From assembly GCF_016894265.1 (NCBI RefSeq), contig NZ_CP069791.1, positions 744,001 to 808,000 of the forward strand: a stretch of DNA of 64,000 nucleotides, written 5' to 3'. Origin of the DNA: Corynebacterium tuberculostearicum (GTDB taxonomy: Bacteria > Actinomycetota > Actinomycetes > Mycobacteriales > Mycobacteriaceae). The notes under the pieces were generated by a model. It had not been told where the DNA came from. It searched no databases and saw only the letters and a list, made by a program, of their open reading frames with translations. The position numbers and the translations under genes were made by a program. Within the stretch, counting starts at the first letter, position 1. Each line of letters opens with the position of its first letter. Of the stretch, positions 55,294 through 64,000 are shown piece by piece.

Positions 55294-55674
55294 CTACTTG
55301 CGGCGCAGCGACTTCGCGGCGGGTCGGTCGTTGCGGGACATGGATTCCTCGGTGCCGTACAGACCCTCACGGCGTGCAATACGTGAGGTGCGCTGCGCGG
55401 TTACCGGGCTAGTGAACATGGCAAACAGTACCAGCAAAACGAGTATTCCTAAATCCCCGCGCTCGGCTACGCTGAAGGATTCCGCGCCAGTGATGCGGAT
55501 GATGGCGCCGAGGATGGTGAGGATAAGCCCTGTGGTTTGTGGCTTGCTTACCGCGTGTACACGAGACATCGTGTCCTTGAACCGAGCGATGCCGATGGCT
55601 GCGGCCAAGGTGAGGACGCTGCCGCCAATAATGAGGATGAGCGAGAGTACATCTGCAATAAAGGACCAGCTCAT
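55294..55674 (-). CDS. mnhG: Mrp cation/proton antiporter subunit G
   Basis: 126 residues, three membrane helices (IADVLSLILIIGGSVLTLAAAIGIARF, then TTGLILTILGAIIRI and ILVLLVLFAMFTSPV), matching MnhG/PhaG. Last gene of the antiporter operon; overlaps mnhF by four bases. A basic C-terminal tail (SRNDRPAAKSLRRK) is on the inside. Confidence 0.93.
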   Translation of the reverse strand: MSWSFIADVLSLILIIGGSVLTLAAAIGIARFKDTMSRVHAVSKPQTTGLILTILGAIIRITGAESFSVAERGDLGILVLLVLFAMFTSPVTAQRTSRIARREGLYGTEESMSRNDRPAAKSLRRK

Positions 55675-55946
55675 TGGCTATCCCTCTTCCTAAACCTAGT
55701 GACGGACACGGTGGAGATGAATCCCAGCAGCGCAATGACCAGCATGGCTGAGACCACGGTCGTATTAAGTGACCAGCACATATAGGTAGCCAGCGCGCAC
55801 TGGAACATCGCGGTAAAGCCATCCATGCCCACCAAGCGGTCCAGCGAATTGGGGCCGGTGACAATACGCCAGACGGTGATGAGGAAGGAGACCACCAGCA
55901 GCGCGGCGGCCACCAGCAAAATCGCGTTATAGATCTGCGGATCCAT
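55671..55946 (-). CDS. mnhF: Mrp cation/proton antiporter subunit F
   Basis: 91 residues, three membrane helices. The GPNSLDRLVGMDG loop with its conserved Asp residues identifies MnhF. The start codon overlaps the mnhE stop by one base, and the 3' end overlaps mnhG by four. Confidence 0.93.
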   Translation of the reverse strand: MDPQIYNAILLVAAALLVVSFLITVWRIVTGPNSLDRLVGMDGFTAMFQCALATYMCWSLNTTVVSAMLVIALLGFISTVSVTRFRKRDSQ

Positions 55947-56473
55947 TAGGGGTGGCTCCTTTCAAAGATGTCGATGAATGAGGCCTCAAGGTGGGCCACG
56001 GCACCGATTTCGCGCTGAATCTGGGCCTCATCGCGGGCGTCTAAGATATGGACGGTAATCATGCGGTTGGCAATGTCGATATCGGTCACCGTGCCGCCTG
56101 GCTGCAGGTTATACAGCGTTACGGCCAGGGAGAGTACGAACTCATTATCCAAGCGCATGGGCAGCTCCAAGATGGCGGTCTTGGGCACCGGCTGCGGGCG
56201 CACGGCCAGCCAGCCCACCTTGAGCGAGGCGTAGAACAACTCCCAGAACCAGCGGAGCATGAACACAATGAGCTTGCCCCAAGAGACGTCGATGCCGGTG
56301 ATAGGCATGGCTGGCAGCGGCAGGGCAAAGACAATGACGACGCCGATGATAAGCCCTGCCACCAGGTTGCCCACGGTGACCTCGCCCATGAGCATGCACC
56401 ACATGACTACCAGCCAGACGATGAACCACGGGCGGAAGCGGTGGCGCAGACCGGAAAAGCGCATGTTAGTCAT
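55946..56473 (-). CDS. mnhE: Mrp cation/proton antiporter subunit E
   Basis: 175 residues. Two to three N-terminal membrane helices, a PMPITGI segment, then a cytoplasmic alpha/beta domain with TLYNLQPGGTVTDID and HILDARDEAQ, as in MnhE. Its start overlaps the end of mnhD by eight bases. Confidence 0.92.
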   Translation of the reverse strand: MTNMRFSGLRHRFRPWFIVWLVVMWCMLMGEVTVGNLVAGLIIGVVIVFALPLPAMPITGIDVSWGKLIVFMLRWFWELFYASLKVGWLAVRPQPVPKTAILELPMRLDNEFVLSLAVTLYNLQPGGTVTDIDIANRMITVHILDARDEAQIQREIGAVAHLEASFIDIFERSHP

Positions 56474-58292
56474 CGCTAATATCCTTCCTCTTGGCGGCGT
56501 CCGGGGACTTTACATCCGTGGAATGCGAATCGCGGCCACCGGCTTCTGGGTCGGTGCGGGCATCTAAGTCCGGTGAGGCCGGGGGCTCCGCCTCAGGGGA
56601 GGGGTTGCGGCGATTTTCATAGGAGTCCGCGCCGCCGGTATAGCGCTCCTTCTGGTTGAGGTGGCGGGTGGGATCATCCGCGCGGTCGCCCAACACCGCG
56701 TACTGGTAGATGGACGTATCCTGCGCGGATTCGGCCGCGCGTGAGGTGATACCGGAAATCGGTCCGGCCAAGAAAGTAATGGACGTAGACGCTGCCACCA
56801 GCAGGGTAGTAGAAGCAATCATGCCAAAGGGCACCCTGCCTACATCCTGGCGGGAGGAAAATTCCACCTCATCGGTGATATCGGAAAGCGGGGCCGGGCG
56901 GGCGAGTGCTACGTTGCCTTCTGGGGCATCGGCGCGGTCGCGTTGAAAGCCCTTGGCCCACACCAGCATCATGACGTAGAGGGTCAGCAGCGAGGTGACT
57001 ACGGCACCGACGATGAGTACCCACGCCATCCAGGAGCCTTCATTCGCACCGGCTTGCAGCAGGATGACCTTGCCCAAGAAACCGGAGAACGGTGGGATAC
57101 CACCCAGGTTAATGGCCGGGATGAAATACAAGATTCCGATGAGCGGAGCAGAATACATTAGCGAGCCCAAGCGGCGCAGCGACGAGGTGCCGGCTTGGCG
57201 CTCAACCAGTCCGACCACAAGGAATAGCGCTGTTTGGACCAGAATGTGGTGCACGGCGTAGAAAATGGCGCCGGACAGGCCCTGGGCGGTGCCGAGGGAG
57301 ACTCCGAAAATCATGTAGCCAATGTGGCTAACCAGGGTAAAGGATAAAAGGCGCTTAATATCGGACTGCGCAATCGCGCCTAGGATGCCCACCAGCATCG
57401 TGGCGAGGGCGACCCACATGAGCACGGTATCGAGCCCACCGGCGGTGAAGACCGAGGTGCGGGCGCGGATGATGGCGTAGACACCGACCTTGGTCAGCAG
57501 GCCGGCGAATACGGCCGTGACTAGCGAAGGGGCCGTGGGATAGGAGTCCGGCAGCCAGGCATCCAGCGGCACCACGGCGGCTTTAATGCCAAAGGCGATG
57601 AGCAGCGTGGCAAAGATGGCGGTACGAGTTCCTTCTGGAATATCCTGCATGCGCTGGCCGATCTGGGCCATGTTCATCGTGCCCACGGAGGAATACACAT
57701 ACCCCAACGCGAGCAAGAAGATCATCGACGAAGCCATGGACACCATCACGTAGCCCACGCCGGCGCGAACTCGACCGGCCGAGGCGCCTAGGGTCAACAG
57801 CACATAGGACGCCACGAGGAAGACCTCGAATCCCACGTAGAGGTTGAAGAGATCGCCGGCCAAAAAGGAGATATTAACGCCCATGGTCAGCAGCATGTAG
57901 GTGGGCAGGAATACGGCCACCGGCTCGTCCTTGGTGCCATCGCGCACGCCCTGGGAAATGGCGTACCAAATGACAGAAAACAGCACTACGGAGGAAGTAA
58001 AGAGCATGACCGCAGATAGGCGATCCGCCACGAGCGTGATGCCCACCGGGGCGTCCCAACCTCCTATCTGCAGGGTTTGGATGCCTTCAAAATCCGCGAT
58101 GAGGATGAGTAAGGCATTGACCACGGCGGTAATAAGCAGTGAGAAAAATACGATCTGGCGCTGCGCATTAGGAATGCGGCCAAAAATCAATGCGAGGGCT
58201 GCGGCCACTGCGGGGATGATAATCGGCAGCGGAATGAGGTAGCCGATGTAGGGAAAGAGGACATCGACAAGCGGCTGTACGGTCTCACTCAT
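56466..58292 (-). CDS. mnhD: Mrp cation/proton antiporter subunit D
   Basis: 608 residues. A NuoN/NuoM-like proton-channel protein with about fourteen helices; GDLFNLYVGFEVFLVASYVLL holds the conserved membrane Glu and ALATMLVGILGAIAQSDIKRLL the conserved lysine region. Unusual is a hydrophilic C-terminal tail of about 85 residues (from about 525) rich in Asp, Pro and Ser. Overlaps mnhC by eight bases. Confidence 0.93.
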   Translation of the reverse strand: MSETVQPLVDVLFPYIGYLIPLPIIIPAVAAALALIFGRIPNAQRQIVFFSLLITAVVNALLILIADFEGIQTLQIGGWDAPVGITLVADRLSAVMLFTSSVVLFSVIWYAISQGVRDGTKDEPVAVFLPTYMLLTMGVNISFLAGDLFNLYVGFEVFLVASYVLLTLGASAGRVRAGVGYVMVSMASSMIFLLALGYVYSSVGTMNMAQIGQRMQDIPEGTRTAIFATLLIAFGIKAAVVPLDAWLPDSYPTAPSLVTAVFAGLLTKVGVYAIIRARTSVFTAGGLDTVLMWVALATMLVGILGAIAQSDIKRLLSFTLVSHIGYMIFGVSLGTAQGLSGAIFYAVHHILVQTALFLVVGLVERQAGTSSLRRLGSLMYSAPLIGILYFIPAINLGGIPPFSGFLGKVILLQAGANEGSWMAWVLIVGAVVTSLLTLYVMMLVWAKGFQRDRADAPEGNVALARPAPLSDITDEVEFSSRQDVGRVPFGMIASTTLLVAASTSITFLAGPISGITSRAAESAQDTSIYQYAVLGDRADDPTRHLNQKERYTGGADSYENRRNPSPEAEPPASPDLDARTDPEAGGRDSHSTDVKSPDAAKRKDISDD

Positions 58293-58785
58293 CGTGGGCT
58301 CCCTTTACTGGTTCCTCGAAAGATACGGGACCGAAATTATCGCCTTGCTTGGTGGCGCGGCCCGTAGTCGGATCATTGGACGCATCGTGGTCCGGGCTGG
58401 CGGCCGCATTGCCGGGGCGTGCGGCCTTGGCGGCAATTGCGGTATCTTCCGCGTCATCTTCAATGACATCGTCTGTACGGTAGCGGTACTGCCGGTATGC
58501 CAAGGTGAGGATGAAAGCGGTCAACGCCATGGAAATGACGATGGCGGTCAGAATCATTGCCTGCGCCAGCGGGTCCGCAATCTCGGCGCCGAAAGGTTCC
58601 GAGTCGCGGCCATCGATAGGCGGGGAACCGGCCGAACCGCCGGACTGCAGCAAGAAGAGGTTAGCGCCATTGCCCAAAAGCAACAGTCCAAGCAGCATTT
58701 TGGTCATGGCGCGGTCCAGGAGTAGGTAGACGCCCGCGGCTACGAGCACACCGGCGGCCAAGAGGAGGAAGAGGTTGGCTTCCAT
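58285..58785 (-). CDS. mnhC: Mrp cation/proton antiporter subunit C
   Basis: 166 residues. A NuoK-like protein with three helices (residues 5-110), including LLGLLLLGNGANLFLLQSGG and DPLAQAMILTAIVISMALTAF, followed by a charged cytoplasmic extension of about 55 residues. The ATG directly follows the mnhA stop. Confidence 0.93.
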   Translation of the reverse strand: MEANLFLLLAAGVLVAAGVYLLLDRAMTKMLLGLLLLGNGANLFLLQSGGSAGSPPIDGRDSEPFGAEIADPLAQAMILTAIVISMALTAFILTLAYRQYRYRTDDVIEDDAEDTAIAAKAARPGNAAASPDHDASNDPTTGRATKQGDNFGPVSFEEPVKGAHDE

Positions 58786-61767
58786 TTATTTCTCCTTCCC
58801 TGTGGTGGCGGTTGTGCTTGCTGTAGCGGCTTGTTTCTTTTCCTTGCGCTGGGCCCGTTGTGCCTTTTGCTTGGCGGTGCGTTGGCGTTGCTGCCGGGCC
58901 AGCGAGCGGGCGCGATCACGGGCACGTTGCTTACGCATATCCTCTTCCTCGTCCAGCTTGGCACCCAACGAATTCAAGATATAGAGCGTGAGCCCCACGA
59001 CGATGAGGTAGACACCTGCGTCAAAGACCAACGCTGAAGGCAGTGAAACCTTGCCGATGAGCGGAATCTCCGGCGAGGTGTATCCGCTGGTAAGCGGCGG
59101 GTGTCCAAAGAACATCGGGGTCACCGTGGCCAGTGCGGACAGCAAGAGACCGGTGCCCATGGTGCGGCCGGCATCAATAGGCAGGGTTTCTTCCAGCTCC
59201 GCGCGCCCACCAGCCAGGTAGCGCAAGATGAGCGCTAGCGCTGCGACGAGGCCGCCGGCAAAGCCGCCGCCAGGGGCATTGTGGCCGGCGAAGAAGAAGT
59301 AGAAGGACAGTGCGACCATGGACGGAAAGAGCACGCGCGTGGAGACATCGATCATCAGCGAGCGGTTGAGCGCCTGCTCTGATTCCACCCCGGCGGCCAG
59401 CCACCGCCGGCCGGTAACCCGCAGGGTGGGACGGCGACTTTCGCGGCCGAAGGATTGGGTGCGATAAATCAGAGAGACCACGCCCAGTGCGGCGATAATG
59501 ATCACCGTGATTTCGCCAAAGGTATCCCAGGCGCGCAAGTCCACTAGCAAGACGTTGACAGCATTGGCGCCGTGTCCAATCTCTTTGGCCAGATCCGGCA
59601 TGAACTCGGAGATGGGCTTAGACTGACGTGCGTTAATAGCAAACATCGCCACCACGGTGACGGTAAGGCCCGTGCCCACGGAAAGCCACGCGCGCAGGCG
59701 CCCCATCTTGGGATCCTGCTTCCACTCGGTGGAGGCCGGCATGCGGCGCAGCACCAGCATGAAAAGAACCATGACTATGGTCTCCGTCAGCAGCTGGGTA
59801 AGCGCCAAGTCCGGCGCACCGTGCAGAGCGAAGATGAAGGCGAGGGTATAGCCAGTCACCCCGACGATGATCACGGCTGATAAACGATTATCGGTTACCG
59901 TGGCGGCTACGGCGGCCACCATGATGATGAAGGCAGCGACGATCTGCCAAGGATTTTCCGCCACAATCATGCGGATATCGGTGAGATCGCCCTTGATGAT
60001 CATAGCCAGTGGCAGCAGCATCAATGTGGCAAAGATAACCGTCAAGTTCAGCTGCAGGGAGCCGCGCTGCGTGGTTGCCGTCGTGCGCAGCGAGAGCTGC
60101 CGCAAAAGAGCGATGACTGAATCATAGGCGTCATCCGCATTGCCCAGCGCGGGGTAGGAGAATTGCCACTTGACCAGGACCTGGCGTTGCCAGTGCATAA
60201 TAATACCGGCCACAATAATGAGTGCGGAGAGGCCCAGCGCTACCGTCAAGCCATGCCACAGGGCTAGCTCGCTATGTTCCTTCGGGCCGAAGGTGGAATT
60301 GAGGTGTTGGTCAAAGGCCGCCGAAAGCGGCTTGGGGAATACGCCAAGTACCACTGTCAGGACGGTAAGTAAGACAGGGGAGAGCCATAGCCCTAGGTTG
60401 ACCGGATGCATCTTGGCGACGGCCTCTGCGGGCTCCGTTCCATTGACCTCCTTCTTGGTGGCAAAGGCACCCCACAAAAAGCGCAGCGTATAGGCCATCG
60501 TGAGGATAGAACCGAGGACATAGGCCACAAGCATCATATTGCGCGGCATGCCGGCCAAAAGTTCCTCGTGCATGGTGGCTTCCAGCACGGCCTCTTTAGC
60601 CACGAAGCCAAACAGTGGTGGGACGCCGGCCATGGAGAACCCGGAAATGATCGCAATACCGAAAAGGAAGGGTTCTTTGCGCCCCAAGCCGGATAGCTTG
60701 GTGATATCCCTCGTGCCCGAGCAGTGATCGATAGCTCCGACGACCATAAAAAGCGCCGCCTTAAATAGCGAGTGTGCAAAGGTCAGCGCGAGACCAGCCT
60801 GCATGGCTTCCCGCGAGCCTACGGCCATGATGGAGGTGATAAACCCTAGCTGGGAGACGGTGCCATAAGCCAAAATCAGCTTCAGGTCGCGCTGCTTGAG
60901 CGCCATCCAGCCGCCGAGCAGCATGGTAAATACGCCTAGGGAGATAACCACCACGTGCCAGGTGGCCACCTCATACATTGAGGGCGCCAGGCGCCCGATT
61001 AGGTAGATGCCGGCCTTAACCATCGCGGCGGAGTGGAGATAAGCGGAGACTGGAGTCGGGGCCGCCATCGCTCCGGGGAGCCAAAAGTGCGCCGGTACGA
61101 TTGCGGACTTTGTCAGCGCGCCCGCCAAGATGAGCACGATGGCCACCGTGACATAGGGTGTTTGCGCAAAGTTCTCATAGGCGGAGATATCACTAAAGGT
61201 CCACGCCCCAGTTTGCCGCCCGAGCAAGATAATGCCCATGAGCATGGTTAGCCCGCCCAGAGCGGTGACCATCAGCGCCTGCTGTGCCGCGCGGCGGGAG
61301 GAGGCTCGTTCCGCATAGTAGCTAACCAAGAGATAAGACAGCAGGGAGGTAATCTCCCAGAACACGTACATGAGCAGGAAATTGTCCGCGGCCACTAGAC
61401 CAAACATGGCGGTGGCAAAGCCCACCATTTGCGCCGCGAACATGGCCAGGCGGCGCCGCGTGCCGTCGAAATAGCCCCAGCAGTAGACCAATACCAACGC
61501 GCCCATGCCCAAGATGATGAGGCTAAATAGCGCGCCTAGTCCGTCCAAGCGGAGACTAAAACTCAGGTTGGCGGACGGCATCCATTCCACGGTGTGTTCG
61601 ACCGCGCCGCCATCTGTGAAGGTGCCGCGCAGGAAATGCACGAGAGTCCACACGAAGCCTGCGCCGGGGACCAGTGCCAAAATTCCAAATGCCGGGCGCC
61701 CCATCCGCATGATGAGTAACGGTGCGGCCACGGTCGCGGCGATGAGAGCACCCAGAAGTAATAGCAC
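58786..61767 (-). CDS. mnhA: Mrp cation/proton antiporter subunit A (MnhA-MnhB fusion)
   Basis: About 993 residues. NuoL-like region with MYVFWEITSLLSYLLVSYY and the Lys/His membrane motifs (e.g. TKSAIVPAHFWLPGAM), followed by the MnhA C-terminal domains and a fused MnhB domain (SFYFFFAGHNAPGGGFAGGL); no separate mnhB exists, as is usual in actinobacteria. The last 55 residues are very basic. GTG at 61767 behind aaggag (13 bases) is preferred; the frame is open to 61860. First gene of the mnh operon for Na or K/H exchange. Confidence 0.9.
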   Translation of the reverse strand: MLLLLGALIAATVAAPLLIMRMGRPAFGILALVPGAGFVWTLVHFLRGTFTDGGAVEHTVEWMPSANLSFSLRLDGLGALFSLIILGMGALVLVYCWGYFDGTRRRLAMFAAQMVGFATAMFGLVAADNFLLMYVFWEITSLLSYLLVSYYAERASSRRAAQQALMVTALGGLTMLMGIILLGRQTGAWTFSDISAYENFAQTPYVTVAIVLILAGALTKSAIVPAHFWLPGAMAAPTPVSAYLHSAAMVKAGIYLIGRLAPSMYEVATWHVVVISLGVFTMLLGGWMALKQRDLKLILAYGTVSQLGFITSIMAVGSREAMQAGLALTFAHSLFKAALFMVVGAIDHCSGTRDITKLSGLGRKEPFLFGIAIISGFSMAGVPPLFGFVAKEAVLEATMHEELLAGMPRNMMLVAYVLGSILTMAYTLRFLWGAFATKKEVNGTEPAEAVAKMHPVNLGLWLSPVLLTVLTVVLGVFPKPLSAAFDQHLNSTFGPKEHSELALWHGLTVALGLSALIIVAGIIMHWQRQVLVKWQFSYPALGNADDAYDSVIALLRQLSLRTTATTQRGSLQLNLTVIFATLMLLPLAMIIKGDLTDIRMIVAENPWQIVAAFIIMVAAVAATVTDNRLSAVIIVGVTGYTLAFIFALHGAPDLALTQLLTETIVMVLFMLVLRRMPASTEWKQDPKMGRLRAWLSVGTGLTVTVVAMFAINARQSKPISEFMPDLAKEIGHGANAVNVLLVDLRAWDTFGEITVIIIAALGVVSLIYRTQSFGRESRRPTLRVTGRRWLAAGVESEQALNRSLMIDVSTRVLFPSMVALSFYFFFAGHNAPGGGFAGGLVAALALILRYLAGGRAELEETLPIDAGRTMGTGLLLSALATVTPMFFGHPPLTSGYTSPEIPLIGKVSLPSALVFDAGVYLIVVGLTLYILNSLGAKLDEEEDMRKQRARDRARSLARQQRQRTAKQKAQRAQRKEKKQAATASTTATTGKEK

Positions 61768-61988
61768 GTTGGTTTCTGCGCTCCTTATGGTTGTGTCAAG
61801 TTCTCCTGCCCCGCTGCCGCGAACACCACAAACACCACAACTGCTGAGAGGCGAGAACATTCACGTGCCGCGCGCTGTTGAGTACGCTGCGGCGGCACGA
61901 TGCAAGCAACATGGCCGAGCGCGGGGCCAACTTTCTGCCACTTTACCGGTTTTTCTACGGCTTCGAAAGGATTATTTTTATGCGCTGT

Positions 61989-61994
61989 ATTATA
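61989..61994 (-). promoter_or_regulatory. Consensus -10 box of the mrp operon
   Basis: A perfect TATAAT on the minus strand; a poor -35 (TTTATG) lies 16 bases upstream. Confidence 0.45.
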
Positions 61995-62019
61995 TGGGGC
62001 CATTTCGCGGCATAAAGAA

Positions 62020-62042
62020 ACCCCGCACCCAGAGTGCGGGGT
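62020..62042 (-). terminator. Terminator of the dipeptidase gene
   Basis: ACCCCGCAC pairs with GTGCGGGGT around a five-base loop; on the minus strand it is followed by TTCTTTA. Confidence 0.8.
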
Positions 62043-62098
62043 AAGCCGCATCAATCGTGGCGGCAGGCAGAGCCCAAGCTGGACCTAGGGTTTTAACC

Positions 62099-63466
62099 TT
62101 AGGCGTAGCGCTGCAAGAAGAGCGCTTCCGCGGCGGCGATGTTTTCGATCTCGGTGGGGTCGACGGACTCATTGGCCGAGTGGATGGTGCATTTTGGCTC
62201 CTCCACGCCGTAGAGGGCGATTTCCGCGTTCGGGTGAGCTTCCTGCAGCTCGGTGGTCAGCGGAATGGAGCCGCCCATGCCTTGTGCGGCAGTATCCGTG
62301 CCGTAGGCCTCGGTGAGGCACTCGCCCAGTAGGGCAGCGGCGGGCTTTTCCGGATCGGTGGAAAAACCGGCATTGGCCTCGAGCACCTCGGCCTTAACGT
62401 GGGCGCCCCATGGGGTGTGGGCGCGGAGATGGTCACAGACGGCGTCGGCAATCGCAGCGGCATCGGCGCCGGCCGGAACGCGCAGGTTGAGCTGCGCGGA
62501 AGCGGTGGCAGGTACGGCGTTGACGGCCTCTGACACCGGGGTGGAGGTAAAGCCGGTCACGGTAATGGCCGGGCGGGACCAGACCATGTTGGCCACCGGA
62601 GTGGCGCCGGCCGGGTCGTCTTCACCCATGATCTTGGTGCCCTCCAGCAGCTGCGCATCGGCACGGAAGGCTTCGGCCGGGTACTCCTGGCCGGACCACT
62701 CGGCGGTGGTATCTACGCCGTCAATAACGGTGCGGCCGTACTCATCGGACAGGGAGTCGATGGCGCGCATTAGCGCCTTGGCGGCATCCGGTGCCGCGCC
62801 GCCAAACTGGCCGGAGTGCACGGCGGAGGCCAAGGTATCGACCTGCACGCCAATCTGCGCGCCGCCACGAAGGGACGTGGTCAAGGTCGGCTGGCCCACA
62901 GCGGCGTTGCCGGCATCGGCGATGAGGATGGCGTCGGCAGCAAAAAGCTCCGGGCGATCCTTGATGAGCTGGGACAAGCCCTCGCCGCCGCGCTCCTCAG
63001 AGCCCTCGATGAGGTACTTCAGGTTCACCTTGGTGCCGCCGTTATTGTCCACCGCGCGCAGGGCGGCTAAGTGCATGGCCACATTGCCCTTGCAATCGGC
63101 GGCGCCGCGGCCGTACCAGCGGGTGGAGCCATCGGCGGCCGCGCGCTCGGTCAGGGTGAACGGATCGGATTCCCAAGCCTCGCGGTTACCGGCCGGCACC
63201 ACGTCATAGTGGGAGTACAGCAGTACCGTCTTGGCGCCCTCATCGCCCTTGCGCTCACCCAAGATGGCGGTGGAGCCATCGGCCGTGGTGATGGTTTCCA
63301 CGCTCACTCCAGCCTCTTCCAGTGCGGACTTAACCCACTGGCTTGCGCCCTTAGTCTGGTCTTCCAAACCTGCCTCGTCGTGGACGGAGTTAAAGGCCAC
63401 GAGCTCGCTGAGCTGGCGGAAAATGGTCTCGCGATCGTTGCGAATGCTTTCATTAAGTGCAGTCAT
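62099..63466 (-). CDS. M20-family dipeptidase
   Basis: 455 residues from the ATG at 63466. Zinc metallopeptidase of the M20 (PepV/CNDP-like) group: LLYSHYDVVPAG with the first metal His and Asp, GRGAADCKGNVAMHL with the bridging Asp, and EGSEERGGEGL with the catalytic Glu pair, then a lid domain and the late CTIHSANESVD His. Cytoplasmic, cleaves dipeptides of unknown specificity. It diverges from the OPT transporter gene, which would fit joint use of imported peptides. Confidence 0.92.
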   Translation of the reverse strand: MTALNESIRNDRETIFRQLSELVAFNSVHDEAGLEDQTKGASQWVKSALEEAGVSVETITTADGSTAILGERKGDEGAKTVLLYSHYDVVPAGNREAWESDPFTLTERAAADGSTRWYGRGAADCKGNVAMHLAALRAVDNNGGTKVNLKYLIEGSEERGGEGLSQLIKDRPELFAADAILIADAGNAAVGQPTLTTSLRGGAQIGVQVDTLASAVHSGQFGGAAPDAAKALMRAIDSLSDEYGRTVIDGVDTTAEWSGQEYPAEAFRADAQLLEGTKIMGEDDPAGATPVANMVWSRPAITVTGFTSTPVSEAVNAVPATASAQLNLRVPAGADAAAIADAVCDHLRAHTPWGAHVKAEVLEANAGFSTDPEKPAAALLGECLTEAYGTDTAAQGMGGSIPLTTELQEAHPNAEIALYGVEEPKCTIHSANESVDPTEIENIAAAEALFLQRYA

Positions 63467-63625
63467 GTTCTCTACGGTACCCGCCCGCCCCAAGCTATAG
63501 AGCAACCGGAATAGGAAAACGCTGGGGTGGTGAACTAAAATTTTTTCATTCCACCCTGTGCGGATTCTGTCCGTTCGGACTCAAAGCGGGAAAGCAACCG
63601 GTACCAAACAGATAGAAACGGACGT

Positions 63626-63653
63626 AGCGGGCTGCAATCCGTTGTAGCCCGCT
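63626..63653 (+). promoter_or_regulatory. Hairpin in the leader of the OPT transporter gene
   Basis: AGCGGGCT (63626-63633) pairs with AGCCCGCT (63646-63653) around a 12-base loop, about 50 bases before the start codon. A second small palindrome GTCCGTTCGGAC lies near 63569. No U tract, so regulation rather than termination is possible. Confidence 0.4.
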
Positions 63654-63703
63654 GCGTGGGTGAAATAAGAAATTTTCATAGCCGAGAATAGAAAGGACCT
63701 GGC

Positions 63704-64000
63704 ATGGCGAACGCATCATCCGCCGCAGGTTCCAAGGCCTCCCTGCCCGAGCTGACGCTGCGCGGCATCATTATCGGTGGCCTGATTACCCTCATCTTCA
63801 CCGCCGCCAACGTGTACTTAGGCCTGAAGGTGGGCCTGACCTTTGCTACCTCCATCCCGGCCGCCGTGATTTCCATGGCGGTGCTGCGCCGGTTCAAGGG
63901 CCACAACATTAAAGAAAACAACATCGTGCAGACCATCGCCTCTGCCGCAGGCACCTTGTCCGCCATCATCTTTGTCCTCCCGGGCCTGGTGATGGTGGGG
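63704..64000 (+). CDS. OPT-family oligopeptide transporter, 3' end outside window
   Basis: The first 99 codons of an OPT transporter. ELTLRGIIIGGLITLIFTAA and NVYLGLKVGLTFATSIPAA are the family's opening helices and signature. Proton-coupled import of peptides or metal-chelates is the family role. The ATG follows gaaagga. The rest of the protein (normally 600 or more residues) is not in the window. Confidence 0.9.
   Translation, partial: MANASSAAGSKASLPELTLRGIIIGGLITLIFTAANVYLGLKVGLTFATSIPAAVISMAVLRRFKGHNIKENNIVQTIASAAGTLSAIIFVLPGLVMVG

Larger units (their letters stand above)
61768..62098. other. Intergenic region upstream of the mrp operon
   Basis: 331 bases holding the presumed mrp promoter and the terminator of the dipeptidase gene. 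With transcription from 61989, the mrp leader would be over 200 bases long. No gene is supported. Confidence 0.55.

Overview
The window is chromosomal DNA of a high-GC actinobacterium, almost certainly a Corynebacterium. The evidence is the glnX-glnH-pknG operon, the pta-ackA pair beside a ferredoxin reductase, a fused MrpA, PknG without a rubredoxin motif, a VaFE-repeat surface protein, and gene order that, from what I remember of C. glutamicum, follows its clpB to mrp segment in reverse. The species cannot be fixed from the sequence. No rRNA, tRNA or CRISPR array was seen.

Layout. 1-624: end of a TetR-like regulator. 640-14497: conserved core, with clpB (SigH/HspR-type promoter), a rhodanese-like protein, pyrE, a SpoU methyltransferase, a GH76 hydrolase, fda, a DUF222-HNH protein, a FUSC-type membrane protein, a degenerate diacylglycerol-kinase-like protein and purA. 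14872-24447: envelope segment, with a small exported protein, a long AT-rich leader region, a 2501-residue VaFE-repeat surface protein carrying ten identical 408-bp repeats plus a partial one, and a class F-like sortase. 24599-30609: purT, an ElaA-type acetyltransferase, fprA and pta-ackA. 30747-31747: a HTH/PIN toxin-antitoxin pair set between ackA and pknG. 31837-36880: pknG-glnH-glnX, read leftwards, the glutamate-sensing kinase system. 36951-39244: NUDIX hydrolase and a two-gene ABC exporter.

39286-47037 is an accessory island. It holds a broken gene, two unknown membrane proteins, a Rib/YPDG-type surface protein, an IS256-family element with clear ends and an 8-bp target duplication, a single-chain restriction-modification enzyme, and two copies of a tiny His-Met repeat peptide ORF (HM every four residues) that flank the surface gene and the IS. 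47356-64000 returns to core genes: cls, xth, a GNAT-def pair, DUF3263, LytR_C, a carboxylate-amine ligase, a GT87 glycosyltransferase, the mrp/mnh cation antiporter operon A-C-D-E-F-G, an M20 dipeptidase and the start of an OPT transporter.

The most unusual signals are: the HM peptides, whose two copies differ mostly at third codon positions; the surface protein and sortase pair, in which the repeats lack the expected ester-forming Thr, the sortase lacks the usual catalytic Arg and the substrate lacks an LPXTG signal; a 16-bp word found four times on one strand regardless of gene or frame; and def and a DUF3263 gene that share only 16 bp holding both -10 boxes. Several genes show a -10 box six or seven bases before the start codon, the mark of leaderless transcripts.
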